From: Martelella mediterranea DSM 17316
GTDB taxonomy: Bacteria > Pseudomonadota > Alphaproteobacteria > Rhizobiales > Rhizobiaceae
DNA length: 64,000 nt
Assembly (NCBI RefSeq): GCF_002043005.1
Contig: NZ_CP020331.1
Location: 62,001 to 126,000, forward strand
Reading direction: 5' to 3'
A model generated the notes under the pieces. That model had not been told where the DNA came from and did not search any database. It was given only the letters and a program-made list of their open reading frames with translations. Below, piece after piece: positions 17,707 through 26,043 of this stretch (positions are counted from its first letter, which is position 1; each line of letters opens with the position of its first letter). The position numbers were made by a program, and so were the translations under genes.

Positions 17707-18873
17707 ATGAGCATCACTGCGGAAACCGCCGCCCGTCCGGCATTCGAAGGCGTGGAGGAGCTCGAAACGCCCTCGGTCGTTGTCGACGCGGCGCGCCTGA
17801 AAGCCAATATCGCGCGCATGCAGGCGATTGCCGCAGACGGCGGCGTCGCGCTTCATCCGCACATCAAGACGCATAAATCGTTGGCCATTGCCGGCCTGCA
17901 GCGCGATGCCGGCGCCAGCGGCGTGACGGCCTCGCATCCGGGCGAGGCGGCCGTCTTCATCCGTGGCGGCTTCTCGCCGGTCACGCTCGCCTATCCGCTG
18001 GTCCGCCCGGAACCGGTGGCCCGCCTTCTGACGCTCGCCGGCGCGCACGATGTCCGGGTCCGCTTCATTGCCGACAGCATGGCCGGCCTTGAAGCCTTGG
18101 AGGCCGGCGCCGCAAAGGCCGGACAGACGGCCGATGTCTTCATCAAGGTCGATGTCGGCCTGCATCGCTGCGGTGTTGATCCCCTGGCCGAAACCGGCAT
18201 CGCGCTGGCGCAGAAGCTTGAAGCGTCCCGGCTGACGTTCTGCGGGCTCCTGTCCCATGCCGGTCAGGCCTATGGCGCCGGCAATGCGAACGGCATCCGC
18301 GCGGTGGCCGCGACGGAGCGGCGCATTCTTCTCGATTTCAGAGAAAGGCTCCGGCGCCACGGCATTGCCGTGCCGCTGATCTCCGTCGGCAGCACGCCAT
18401 CCCTCATCGCCCATGACGGTTTCGACGGCATCGATGAGATCCGGCCGGGCAATTATGTCTTCTTCGACATGACCGCCGTCCGCCTTGGCATTGTCGGGCG
18501 CGACAGCCTTTCGCTCGCCGTCTCCGCGACGATCATCTCGAAGAACCACGATTTCTACATTGTCGACGCGGGTTCGAAGACGCTAAGCTCCGACCTCGGC
18601 CCGCACAGCACGGGTTCGGGCACAGGTTTCGGCGAGGCGTGGAGCGCGGAGCTCGAACGGCCGCTTTCCGTCGAAAAGCTGTCGGAGGAGCACGGCATGG
18701 TCGCGCGCAATGGCAGCGACCTTGCCATCGGCGCGCAACTGCTGATCTATCCCAACCACGCCTGCGTCGTCGTCAACCTCGCGCCCCGCCTTTTCCTGCT
18801 TGACGACGGACAAGCATCACCGCTTGCAATCGATGCGACGCGAAGAGCTGTCGCCAACCGCAATCAACAATAA
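17707..18873 (+). CDS. D-threonine aldolase/D-serine dehydratase-fold PLP enzyme
   Basis: A 388-residue fold-type III PLP enzyme: alanine racemase-like barrel with the PLP Lys in HPHIKTHKS (near residue 57), phosphate-binding SVGSTPS and a C-terminal metal pair in YPNHAC. The His-x-Cys arrangement resembles zinc-dependent D-serine dehydratases. GGTAAGG precedes the ATG. As last gene of the operon it could process the D-amino acid released by the carbamoylase homologue. Confidence 0.87.
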   Translation: MSITAETAARPAFEGVEELETPSVVVDAARLKANIARMQAIAADGGVALHPHIKTHKSLAIAGLQRDAGASGVTASHPGEAAVFIRGGFSPVTLAYPLVRPEPVARLLTLAGAHDVRVRFIADSMAGLEALEAGAAKAGQTADVFIKVDVGLHRCGVDPLAETGIALAQKLEASRLTFCGLLSHAGQAYGAGNANGIRAVAATERRILLDFRERLRRHGIAVPLISVGSTPSLIAHDGFDGIDEIRPGNYVFFDMTAVRLGIVGRDSLSLAVSATIISKNHDFYIVDAGSKTLSSDLGPHSTGSGTGFGEAWSAELERPLSVEKLSEEHGMVARNGSDLAIGAQLLIYPNHACVVVNLAPRLFLLDDGQASPLAIDATRRAVANRNQQ

Positions 18874-19230
18874 TGACAAAAGTGCGCATATGGCGGCTGG
18901 AAGGAAGGGCGAAACTGCAGCGCTCGCTAAACGGCCAGGCCCACCCACCATGTTTCAATGCACCGGCAGCTTCATTCCGGCGGGCATAGCGGAAGTCGCC
19001 TTCGTCAGGCATCCTGCCGCAGGCAGCGTCGGGTTCCATATCGATACGTTGAAGGTCAAGGCACGGATTTTCCTTGATTTGTGACTGGCGAACTACCGGT
19101 CGAAGGTTCATATCCCTTCAAGACCTGAAATAGCCGTCAGAACGGGCTATGTAACTGAGCTCCGGCAGACAACCTAGGGGCTCAGCACCCTCGTTTCGGT
19201 TGCCAAATCCAAAACTGTTCAGTGCATCGC
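18874..19230. other. Intergenic interval, no gene; carries repeat copy 2
   Basis: No ribosome site plus credible frame is visible. The segment holds the short repeat at 19105-19126 and GC-rich debris-like sequence. It separates the amide operon from the minus-strand tetR-type gene. Confidence 0.5.
19105..19126 (+). repeat. Short dispersed repeat, copy 2
   Basis: A 22-base match (one difference) to 2027-2048, also ending in a reading frame GSYPFKT-stop. Confidence 0.5.
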
Positions 19231-19812
19231 CTACAGCAAACCGGCGTTTCGGTCTGACGAACGGACGATAATTCCATCTGTAAAGACATTTACGAGAAGC
19301 GCGATGCGGGACTTTGACGCCCCATTCTGCTCCACCGCGAGCGAGATTGCCGTTGCGACGCATACCAGATCGTTGAAGGTGATATCGGGCCGGATTTGGC
19401 CAGCGTCCTGTGCGGTCTGCAAGAGGCAACGACCGACCCGGGTGGTGGCAATGCATCCAGCCGTACCCGTCGTCAACACGATTCCGAGCGAGGCAGCGAA
19501 GCCTCTGTAAACGGCTGTATGGTGCACGAGTTCCTCGAGGTAGGCGCGCATTGCCGAAAGGCTATCTGTCACCTTGGCGCGCGAGCGCATGTCTTCGGCG
19601 AAGGCTACGAAGCGGGCGCTGTAGGCCGCGGCCAGAAGGTCCTCGCGTGTCGGAAAGCGCCGATACAGGGTGCCGATTCCAACACCGGCGTGCCTCGCGA
19701 TCTCATTCATCGAAACCGTCGCCCCCCGTTCCAGGAAAATTTCCTCGGCAGCGGCAATTATCTTGTCTCTGTTGTGCTGGGCGTCCGCGCGCAGCGGTGG
19801 GCCATCAGGCAA
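19231..19812 (-). CDS. TetR/AcrR family regulator
   Basis: A 193-residue TetR-type repressor. The N-terminal helix-turn-helix reads MNEIARHAGVGIGTLYRRFP, followed by a ligand domain with a C-terminal FTDGIIVRSSD. The best start is a TTG at 19812, preceded by AGAAGGA at normal spacing; longer upstream frames run into the divergent SDR gene. It is divergent to 19906-20649 and two matching 15-bp operators lie between them, so it most likely represses itself and that gene. Confidence 0.88.
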   Translation of the reverse strand: MPDGPPLRADAQHNRDKIIAAAEEIFLERGATVSMNEIARHAGVGIGTLYRRFPTREDLLAAAYSARFVAFAEDMRSRAKVTDSLSAMRAYLEELVHHTAVYRGFAASLGIVLTTGTAGCIATTRVGRCLLQTAQDAGQIRPDITFNDLVCVATAISLAVEQNGASKSRIALLVNVFTDGIIVRSSDRNAGLL

Positions 19813-19831
19813 TGTCTGGTTCCTTCTACAC

Positions 19832-19879
19832 TTGATAAGTGGAGTGGTACTCCATATAGTCAAGTGGAACAACACTCCA
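19832..19879. promoter_or_regulatory. Divergent promoter pair with two TetR-type operators
   Basis: Plus-strand promoter TTGATA (19832-19837), 17-nt spacer, TATAGT (19855-19860). Minus-strand promoter TTGACT (19863-19858), 17 nt, ACTTAT (19840-19835). The perfect palindrome TGGAGTGGTACTCCA (19840-19854) fills the shared spacer; a second site TGGAACAACACTCCA (19865-19879) is centred 25 bp away. The layout supports simultaneous repression of both genes. Confidence 0.75.
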
Positions 19880-19905
19880 CTTATTGACAAGGAAGGACGG
19901 ACGGT

Positions 19906-20649
19906 ATGGCTCAGAGATTCGAGAACAAGGTTGTGGTTGTTACCGGCGGTACAGACGGGATCGGCTTGACCACGGCCAAATCCTTCGCTGCAGAAGGCGC
20001 GCTGATCTATGTTACCGGGCGCAGCCGTGACCGGCTTGAAGCTGCCGTTGACGAAATCGGTAACGGCGTGGTCGGCGTGCAGGGCGATGTTGCGAATGCA
20101 ACCGATCTTGATCGCCTCTACGCACGGATCAAGCGTGATCACGGTCGTGTCGATGTGGTCTTTGCCAATGCCGGGATTTCCGAGCAGGCTGCCCTCGGCG
20201 ATATCGACGAGTCTCATTTCGATCGTCTCTTCGACATCAACGTAAAAGGTACGGTCTTCACCGTACAGAAGGCGATGCCGCTGATGTCCGCCGGTGGTGC
20301 CGTCGTGCTGGCGGGATCTGGCGCAGGCATGAAGGGTTTTCCCAGCCTGTCCATCTACAGCGCCACCAAGGCCGCAATTCGCGCGCTCGCACGCAGTTGG
20401 ACCACAGACCTCAAGAGCAGCGGAATCCGAGTCAACGTAGTATCTCCGGGCATGGTGCTAACGCCTGCGATGGCAACCTATCTTCGAAAGAACGACGGAG
20501 CCGAGGCATGGATGCAGCAGGCCATTCCATTCGGGCGGCTCGCCCGGACCGAGGAAATTGCCAAAGCGGTGCTTTTCCTTGCCTCGCAGGAGAGCAGCTT
20601 TGTGGGCGGTGAAGAACTGCTGGTCGACGGCGGCTTCGTGGCCGTTTAG
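19906..20649 (+). CDS. SDR family oxidoreductase
   Basis: A 247-residue classical SDR: TGGTDGIG near residue 14, FANAGISE replacing the usual NNAG, catalytic YSATK, and C-terminal VDGGFVAV. GACAAGGAAGG precedes the ATG. Divergent to and probably repressed by the TetR-type protein at 19231-19812; such pairs often respond to quinones, aldehydes or other reactive compounds. Substrate unknown. Confidence 0.92.
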   Translation: MAQRFENKVVVVTGGTDGIGLTTAKSFAAEGALIYVTGRSRDRLEAAVDEIGNGVVGVQGDVANATDLDRLYARIKRDHGRVDVVFANAGISEQAALGDIDESHFDRLFDINVKGTVFTVQKAMPLMSAGGAVVLAGSGAGMKGFPSLSIYSATKAAIRALARSWTTDLKSSGIRVNVVSPGMVLTPAMATYLRKNDGAEAWMQQAIPFGRLARTEEIAKAVLFLASQESSFVGGEELLVDGGFVAV

Positions 20650-20875
20650 CGGACGACGTTCCTTGCACGCTGGCGGCGCTGCTTGCTTGCTCCTAAACTG
20701 CTAAAAGGGCAGCTTTTGCGCGTCAACACCGAACCTTGTAACTGCCGCAAAACGCGAGGAGGTTACTCTTCCTGTGGCGAGCCTCGCAATGCATGGTGCG
20801 AGCGAATAGCAAAGTGAACCGCTCGCGTTTTGGTCCACACGACGGAAAGAGGATTGAACGAATGGTGTCTTCAAC

Positions 20876-21256
20876 ATGACGCTGCACGAATTCTATCACG
20901 CCTACATCGATTGCCTGAATCGACAAGATTGGGACGAGCTGGGGCGGTACGTTTCCGACGATGTCAAACACAATGGTCGGTCGTTTGGGCTGTCAGGCTA
21001 TCGCTCGATGCTGGTCAAAGACTTCGAGGACATCCCCGATCTGCATTTCGTCATAGATCGTCTGGCATGCGACCCACCCCTTATTGCGGCGAGGTTGATG
21101 TTTCACTGCTCACCAAAGGACGGTTTTCTTGGCTTGAAGATCAATGGTCGACGCATTTCTTTCGCAGAAAACGTGTTTTACGAGGTGAAGTGCGGCAAAA
21201 TAGCCAATGTGTTCTCCGCGATCGATAAAGCCGCGATCGAAAGTCAGATCGCTTGA
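20876..21256 (+). CDS. SnoaL-like/ester cyclase family protein
   Basis: A 126-residue single-domain protein of NTF2/SnoaL fold (FYHAYIDCLNRQDWDELGRY, later ENVFYEVKCGKIANVFSAID). Such proteins are small cyclases, isomerases or binding proteins of uncertain role. No strong ribosome site precedes the ATG at 20876; a six-codon frame, ATG to TGA, ends at that start and might couple translation. It lies 226 bp after the SDR gene and may share its transcript. Confidence 0.75.
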   Translation: MTLHEFYHAYIDCLNRQDWDELGRYVSDDVKHNGRSFGLSGYRSMLVKDFEDIPDLHFVIDRLACDPPLIAARLMFHCSPKDGFLGLKINGRRISFAENVFYEVKCGKIANVFSAIDKAAIESQIA

Positions 21257-21438
21257 ACCGCCTTTTGCGACAATGACCGGCTTGGGCCGGACGCCAATGC
21301 GACTAAAAAATCGCGATAGCGTCCGTTTTCCGGGAATTGATAGCCGAAACCCGATCGCCTACGCTCGGCCCCATTCATTTTCTCCTCATCGCCCGAAGAA
21401 CCTCGCCTTCGCGGCATCCGTCACGGGTGTGTAGAGCG

Positions 21439-22467
21439 CTACGCGGGTGCCGCGCCTGGCTGATCGACGACGCTCGGGTACATACCGCGGATGCCTTCGG
21501 CCGGCGAGATCACCGGTGCGTAGCCAAGTTCCTCGCGCGCACGGCGGATGTCGATGGTGAAATCCTTGCCGATCAGTCGCAGCATCTGCCGGGTGATCGG
21601 CGGCTCGCCCCTGCGGCGGAAGGTCCGCCAGACCGCGCCGATTAGCCCGGCCATCGCCCAGGCGACGCCGAACGGCACGGTGCGCGCCTTCGGCGCTACG
21701 CCGCGGCTGCCTAGAAGGCGGGTCAGGAACGACTTCAAAGTCGTGTCCTCGCCGTCGCTCACAAACCAGGCTTTTCCGCCTGATCCGCGATCGGCGGCGA
21801 GGAGCAGGGCATGGCACAAATTATCGACGTGGCAGGTGGACATCGCCTGTCCGCCGCCCGCGACCCATTGAAACTGCCCCGCGCGGACGGTCTCGACCAT
21901 GTGGTCAAGCATCGGCATCTCCGGGCCCCAGATAAAGGGCGGGCGGATCGCCACCGTGAAGAACCCGTCGCGGCGTCCATTCGCGGCGAGAAGTATTTCC
22001 TCTGCCTCGGCCTTGGAGGCCGCGTAGTGGGCGAAGGGCATCCTGTGCAGCGCCGCGTCCTCGCTCACGCCACGCATCGGTTCGGGGCGTCCCATGACGA
22101 CGGCTGCGGCACTGACATAGACTATGCGGCGCACGCCGGCCCGCTCGGCCGCTGCGACGATGTTGCGTGTGCCGTCGACGTTGATCCGGCGGAACACGGA
22201 CATCTGGCCCCAGAGCTTGAAATGTGCCGCGACGTGAAACACGACCTCGACTCCGTCCATGGCAGATGTGAGCGCCGCAACATCTGAGAGATCGGCCATG
22301 ATGGGTTCAGCGCCCGAAGCCTGGACCTGCGCCAAGGCTTCGGCGCTGCGGCCGAGCGCGCGGACACGCCAGCCGTCCGAGAGCAGACGGCGGATGAGAT
22401 GTTTGCCGACGAAGCCGGATCCGCCGGTGACGAGGGCAAGGCGGGACGGGGAGGGCAACTGGCTCAT
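21439..22467 (-). CDS. NAD-dependent epimerase/3-beta-HSD-type reductase
   Basis: A 342-residue extended SDR. It has N-terminal TGGSGFVGKHL, the GTRNIVAAAERAGVRRIVYVS block, catalytic YAASK and PPFIWGP. It resembles 3-beta-hydroxysteroid dehydrogenase/dihydroflavonol reductase-like proteins. The start at 22467 is supported by CAGGAGATC; the longer frame upstream overlaps the promoter region of the divergent tetR-type gene. Likely controlled by 22588-23193. Confidence 0.9.
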   Translation of the reverse strand: MSQLPSPSRLALVTGGSGFVGKHLIRRLLSDGWRVRALGRSAEALAQVQASGAEPIMADLSDVAALTSAMDGVEVVFHVAAHFKLWGQMSVFRRINVDGTRNIVAAAERAGVRRIVYVSAAAVVMGRPEPMRGVSEDAALHRMPFAHYAASKAEAEEILLAANGRRDGFFTVAIRPPFIWGPEMPMLDHMVETVRAGQFQWVAGGGQAMSTCHVDNLCHALLLAADRGSGGKAWFVSDGEDTTLKSFLTRLLGSRGVAPKARTVPFGVAWAMAGLIGAVWRTFRRRGEPPITRQMLRLIGKDFTIDIRRAREELGYAPVISPAEGIRGMYPSVVDQPGAAPA

Positions 22468-22516
22468 GACGATCTCCTGGATGTCGTTTGTGCCAGGCAG
22501 GGTGCCACAGGGTTGA

Positions 22517-22527
22517 TTGTTACACAA
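22517..22527. promoter_or_regulatory. Candidate TetR operator
   Basis: Perfect dyad TTGT-TAC-ACAA in the AT-rich 120-bp gap between the divergent epimerase and tetR-type genes. Only a single short palindrome is seen, so the call is tentative. Confidence 0.35.
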
Positions 22528-22587
22528 TACAAAATATGAAATCTGTTACTTATTGCTCAATCCCGATGGATCGACTAGGAATCGCGC

Positions 22588-23193
22588 ATGGAAAACCCCG
22601 TCTCCGATCCCCGTGACCGCATCCTCGACACGGCGGCCGAACAAGTCCGCCGTTTCGGCGAAGCCAAGACCAACGTCGTTGATATCGCCAAGGCCATGGG
22701 TCTGTCGCATTCGGCGATCTACCGGCACTTTCAGTCAAAGGCGGAGATCTTCGACGCTCTTGCTGCACGCACCATGGACGAAGAGTCCGACCTGGCGACC
22801 CGCTTCGCCAACGCCCAGGGCCCGGCGTCAGAGCGGCTTCATGGCCTTGTCCTGGCGCTCAACCGCAGCAAGCGGGCCAAGCTCGGCGATGACCCCGAGA
22901 TCCACGGTCTCTACCGTCGGATCGTGACCGAGCGACCGGATCTCGTCGCCGATTACGGGAGACGCATGACTGCTCTGGTCCGGCACGTGCTGGAGGACGG
23001 GGTGGCGCGTGGCGAGTTCAGCATTCATGACGTCGACGCCGCTGCCGGCGTGGTGCGCGACGCGGTCACGGTCTTTGTCCATCCGGCTCATGTGGAACAA
23101 GCGGTCCATGCCGGGCTCGACATGGAGCCGAGACTTCACGCCGTGATCGATGCCTTAATCCTGGCCTTTGCGGCAACCAACCAGACCCGATAA
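22588..23193 (+). CDS. TetR/AcrR family regulator
   Basis: A 201-residue TetR-type regulator with helix-turn-helix VVDIAKAMGLSHSAIYRHFQ (about residues 32-51) and a C-terminal TetR_C-like domain. AGGAATC precedes the ATG. Divergently transcribed from the epimerase-type gene, which it presumably represses. Confidence 0.92.
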   Translation: MENPVSDPRDRILDTAAEQVRRFGEAKTNVVDIAKAMGLSHSAIYRHFQSKAEIFDALAARTMDEESDLATRFANAQGPASERLHGLVLALNRSKRAKLGDDPEIHGLYRRIVTERPDLVADYGRRMTALVRHVLEDGVARGEFSIHDVDAAAGVVRDAVTVFVHPAHVEQAVHAGLDMEPRLHAVIDALILAFAATNQTR

Positions 23194-23670
23194 TGAGCAG
23201 GCGGACATCGGGCTATCCACACCGGCGTTAAGTTATCATTGCAACCCATCAGTGCCTTGAACCTGATGGCGAGAATCTCAGAAAGCTGAAAATGCACGCT
23301 TTCATCCGCAAACGCCTCCTCGCCCTCCACTGAAAATCGGCATAGTCGCTCGATGCTGATCGGCGCATTAAGTGTCTGGGCTATTTGAAGACCATGGGGT
23401 CCCAGAGCTTCACAACGATGGCGGTGCAAGCCGCGCTCGTGGGGCGAGCGTGAGCAGGGGATGAATCCAAGTCCGAAGAACCTGAAATTGCCGGATCAAG
23501 CTGTCTGGGCAAACGTGGCAAAGTTCAGCGGCTTTCGACAAAATGGCCGATCCACAGTGAAAAAAAACCGGAACAAAAGCCTGGGCTGTGGAATAGGGCG
23601 GGCAATGGCAGATGCGACGCCGACTGATCGCACCGTGTCATAGTTTTGCACACTAGCTTGGAGGGAATCC
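23194..23670. other. Intergenic interval without a supported gene
   Basis: A minus-strand frame (23429 to 23136) has protein-like composition (EGEEAFADESVHF) but no ribosome site, no recognised family and a stop immediately upstream; it may be a gene fragment. A GGAAC at 23570-23574 lacks a matching GTT at 16-18 nt and is not called as a promoter. Confidence 0.4.
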
Positions 23671-24090
23671 ATGAAACGCCTTTTTCTAACCACCGCTGCA
23701 GCCGCTCTGATTTCGGCGCCAGTTCTGGCTCAAATGACCGACTATTCCGACCTGATCCGGACCCGCGACATCACTGGCGGCACCATCTACACCATGAATG
23801 AGGCTTACGACGAAGGTTCTTGGGCTACCGAAACATACTACACCGAAGCCGGCGCAGGATGGAATGATATCGGTGAAATCGAAGATGTGATCCTCAACCG
23901 CGAAGGCAAAATGGTCGGCATCGTTGCCGAAGTCGGCGGATTTCTCGATATTGGCGACAAACATGTCATGCTGCCAGTGGAAGACGTGAAGCTCGTCGCC
24001 GTTGACGATAAAAGCTACGACTACGTCACGCGCCTCTCCGAAGAGCAGCTGGAAGAGAGGGAAAGCGTTGACGAAGGATGGTGGGATTGA
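23671..24090 (+). CDS. Exported PRC-barrel domain protein
   Basis: A 139-residue protein with a Sec signal peptide (about 1-20, ending SAPVLA) and a PRC-barrel-like core (GEIEDVILNREGKMVGIVAE, then FLDIGDKHVMLPVEDVKLV). The tail is strongly acidic (EEQLEERESVDEGWWD). Periplasmic PRC-barrel proteins are common in rhizobia and often stress-induced, but their role is unknown. GGAGGGAA precedes the ATG. Confidence 0.87.
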   Translation: MKRLFLTTAAAALISAPVLAQMTDYSDLIRTRDITGGTIYTMNEAYDEGSWATETYYTEAGAGWNDIGEIEDVILNREGKMVGIVAEVGGFLDIGDKHVMLPVEDVKLVAVDDKSYDYVTRLSEEQLEERESVDEGWWD

Positions 24091-24235
24091 TTTCCAGATT
24101 TCTAGTTAGCGCATAGCGCTTGGCCGCCGCTGGTACGAACCGGCGGGGCCTTCGATGGACCCAAGCAACTGAACGCAAAAAGCAAAGCGCCGGGCGAAAG
24201 CCTGACGCTATTGTCAATTCTTTGGGCAAGCAAAC

Positions 24236-24454
24236 TTACTTGCTATCGCGACGATTGGCGCTCTGGTCCTTGTATTCCTCGTTCTGAACGTTCTTGCCGT
24301 CAAGCCCGCGCTCCTTGGAATGGCGGGCCTTGTCGCGGTTGGACAGAACCTCGTCCTTCGGCAGGATTTCGTCTTCAAGGTCCGTCATCGCGCCTTCGCC
24401 ACTGCTCTTGCCCTGTGACCCCGGTCCGAAATGTTTCTTGTCGGCATTTGCCAT
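24236..24454 (-). CDS. Small hydrophilic stress-associated protein
   Basis: A 72-residue, highly charged, probably disordered protein (MANADKKHFGPGSQGKSSG at the start). AAAGGAGC precedes the ATG and an EcfG-type promoter lies 47 nt upstream. The composition resembles small hydrophilic general-stress proteins of rhizobia. Function unknown. Confidence 0.75.
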   Translation of the reverse strand: MANADKKHFGPGSQGKSSGEGAMTDLEDEILPKDEVLSNRDKARHSKERGLDGKNVQNEEYKDQSANRRDSK

Positions 24455-24501
24455 CGGTTGCTCCTTTCGTTTCGGTCCGTGCAGGACCGGACTTTGCGCC
24501 T

Positions 24502-24526
24502 AACCGGGGTGGGGATGCGATGTTCC
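24502..24526 (-). promoter_or_regulatory. EcfG-type promoter for 24236-24454
   Basis: On the minus strand GGAAC (24526-24522), 17 nt, GTT (24504-24502). Confidence 0.7.
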
Positions 24527-24538
24527 GGAAGACAGGAA

Positions 24539-25834
24539 TCATGTCTTGTCATCGATCAGGCGGGCGTTGCGCTGGCCGGTGAGGAAGGTCCAGATCCACT
24601 GGACGCTGACAAGCAGGCGCTTCTCGAAGTTCACCAGCAGATAGACGTGGATGATCGCCCATAGCCACCAGGCAAGGCGGCCGGTCAGCTTGAACCTGCC
24701 GGACTGAAACACCGCTGCGTTGCGCCCAATGACCGCGGTAATGCCGCGATTGCGGAAGCGGAACGGCGCGACGTCATGGCGACCCTCGGCTTCTCCTCGC
24801 AGCTTCCTGCCGAGATACTGCCCCTGCTGCTTGGCGACCTGCGCCAGCGCCGGAAACGGCCCGTCTTCGCCCTGTACAGACGCCGCATCGCCGAGAATGT
24901 AAATATCCTCGAAGCCGATGGCGCCGAGATCGGTCGCCACCGGCACCCGGCCGCCGCGCTGGGGCTCCACATCAAGCCATTCCGCCACCGGCGTCGCCTT
25001 GACGCCCGCGCCCCATATGACGCAGCCGGTCGGAATTTTTTCGCCGCCCGCCGTGACCTCTCCAGCAGTGATCGCCTCAACCGGGGTGTTGACCCGGACA
25101 TCGACCCCGCGCGCCTCAAGCCGCTTCAGCGCGTACCGCGAGAGCTTCTTATCGAAGCCCGAGAGAATGCCCGGCGCGGCCTCCAGCAGGATGATGTTCA
25201 ATTCCTCTGGGGTGATGTTTCTGAAATCCCGCCGCAGAAGAAATGCACCGAGTTCGGCGATGGCGCCGGCCAGTTCAACGCCGGTCGGCCCGCCGCCGAC
25301 GATCACGAAGGTCAGGAGCTTGTGGCGTTCGTCCGGGTCGAGCGTCAGTTCGGCCCGCTCGAAGGCGAGAAGCAGGGTCTCGCGCACCCGCCTGGCATCG
25401 CGATTGGTCTTGAGGCCGGGGGCATGTTGCCTCCACTCGTCATGGCCGAGATAGTTGTCGACCGAGCCGGTCGCGATCACCAGCGTATCATATTCCACCG
25501 GCGCGCCATCCCGCGTCAGAACCGCCTTGCGTTTCGCATCGATGCCAACAACTTCGGCCATCACCACATCGACATTGCGCTCCTTTCCAAGCGTCCGCCG
25601 GAGCGGTTCGGAAATGTCGGCGGGCGACAGAATGGCCGTCGCGATCTGATAGAGAAGCGGCTGAAACAGATTGTGGTTGCGCTTGTCGATCAGCGTCACA
25701 TCGACCGGCGCGCCGCCGAGCTTCGACGCGCAGGCGAGCCCTCCGAACCCGCCACCGACAATGACGATGCGGTTCGGCTTTTCCCTCACTGAATCAATCT
25801 CTCGCTTCTCCAGTGTCTCGCCGGTCTGCGTCAT
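24539..25834 (-). CDS. ndh: Type II NADH dehydrogenase-like FAD oxidoreductase
   Basis: A 431-residue flavoprotein: FAD-binding VIVGGGFGGLACASKL near residue 24, second dinucleotide site FVIVGGGPTGVELAGA near 175, ILGDAASVQ FAD-contact motif and C-terminal amphipathic/hydrophobic helices (LAWWLWAIIHVYLLVNF) that anchor NDH-2 enzymes to the membrane. It should feed electrons from NADH to quinone without proton pumping. AAGGAGG precedes the ATG. An EcfG-type promoter 100 nt upstream suggests induction in stress. Confidence 0.9.
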   Translation of the reverse strand: MTQTGETLEKREIDSVREKPNRIVIVGGGFGGLACASKLGGAPVDVTLIDKRNHNLFQPLLYQIATAILSPADISEPLRRTLGKERNVDVVMAEVVGIDAKRKAVLTRDGAPVEYDTLVIATGSVDNYLGHDEWRQHAPGLKTNRDARRVRETLLLAFERAELTLDPDERHKLLTFVIVGGGPTGVELAGAIAELGAFLLRRDFRNITPEELNIILLEAAPGILSGFDKKLSRYALKRLEARGVDVRVNTPVEAITAGEVTAGGEKIPTGCVIWGAGVKATPVAEWLDVEPQRGGRVPVATDLGAIGFEDIYILGDAASVQGEDGPFPALAQVAKQQGQYLGRKLRGEAEGRHDVAPFRFRNRGITAVIGRNAAVFQSGRFKLTGRLAWWLWAIIHVYLLVNFEKRLLVSVQWIWTFLTGQRNARLIDDKT

Positions 25835-25934
25835 ATCGGACCTCCTTGCGTGTGATCATGGCGGGCGCTGCTGCGGAAGGGCGGGAGCGGTAGAATCCCC
25901 GGTTGGGCTTCGTCCCCACAGGTTCTGTTCAGCG

Positions 25935-25959
25935 AACCGGAAATTCAGCGATTTGTTCC
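25935..25959 (-). promoter_or_regulatory. EcfG-type promoter for NDH-2 gene
   Basis: Minus strand GGAAC (25959-25955), 17 nt, GTT (25937-25935). Confidence 0.65.
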
Positions 25960-25984
25960 GACTGGCGGCAGTGAGGGTCGGGCG

Positions 25985-26009
25985 GGAACATTTCCGAGCC
26001 TTTGCACTT
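25985..26009 (+). promoter_or_regulatory. Weak EcfG-like promoter for Mn catalase
   Basis: GGAAC (25985-25989), 17 nt, CTT (26007-26009) in place of GTT; 34 nt before the catalase start. One mismatch at the -10. Confidence 0.4.
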
Positions 26010-26043
26010 AGGGGGCCTCCACGACCACAAAGAGGAAGAATCC

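Noticed and set aside
16044..17819. 591-codon minus-strand frame opposite the adenine-deaminase-like gene
   Set aside because: Antisense shadow; Arg/Gly/Asp/His-rich composition and no motifs. The similar frames at 28856-30565 and 36614-37735 were rejected for the same reason.
23570..23574. GGAAC upstream of the PRC-barrel gene
   Set aside because: No GTT 16-18 nt downstream, so not called as an EcfG-type promoter.
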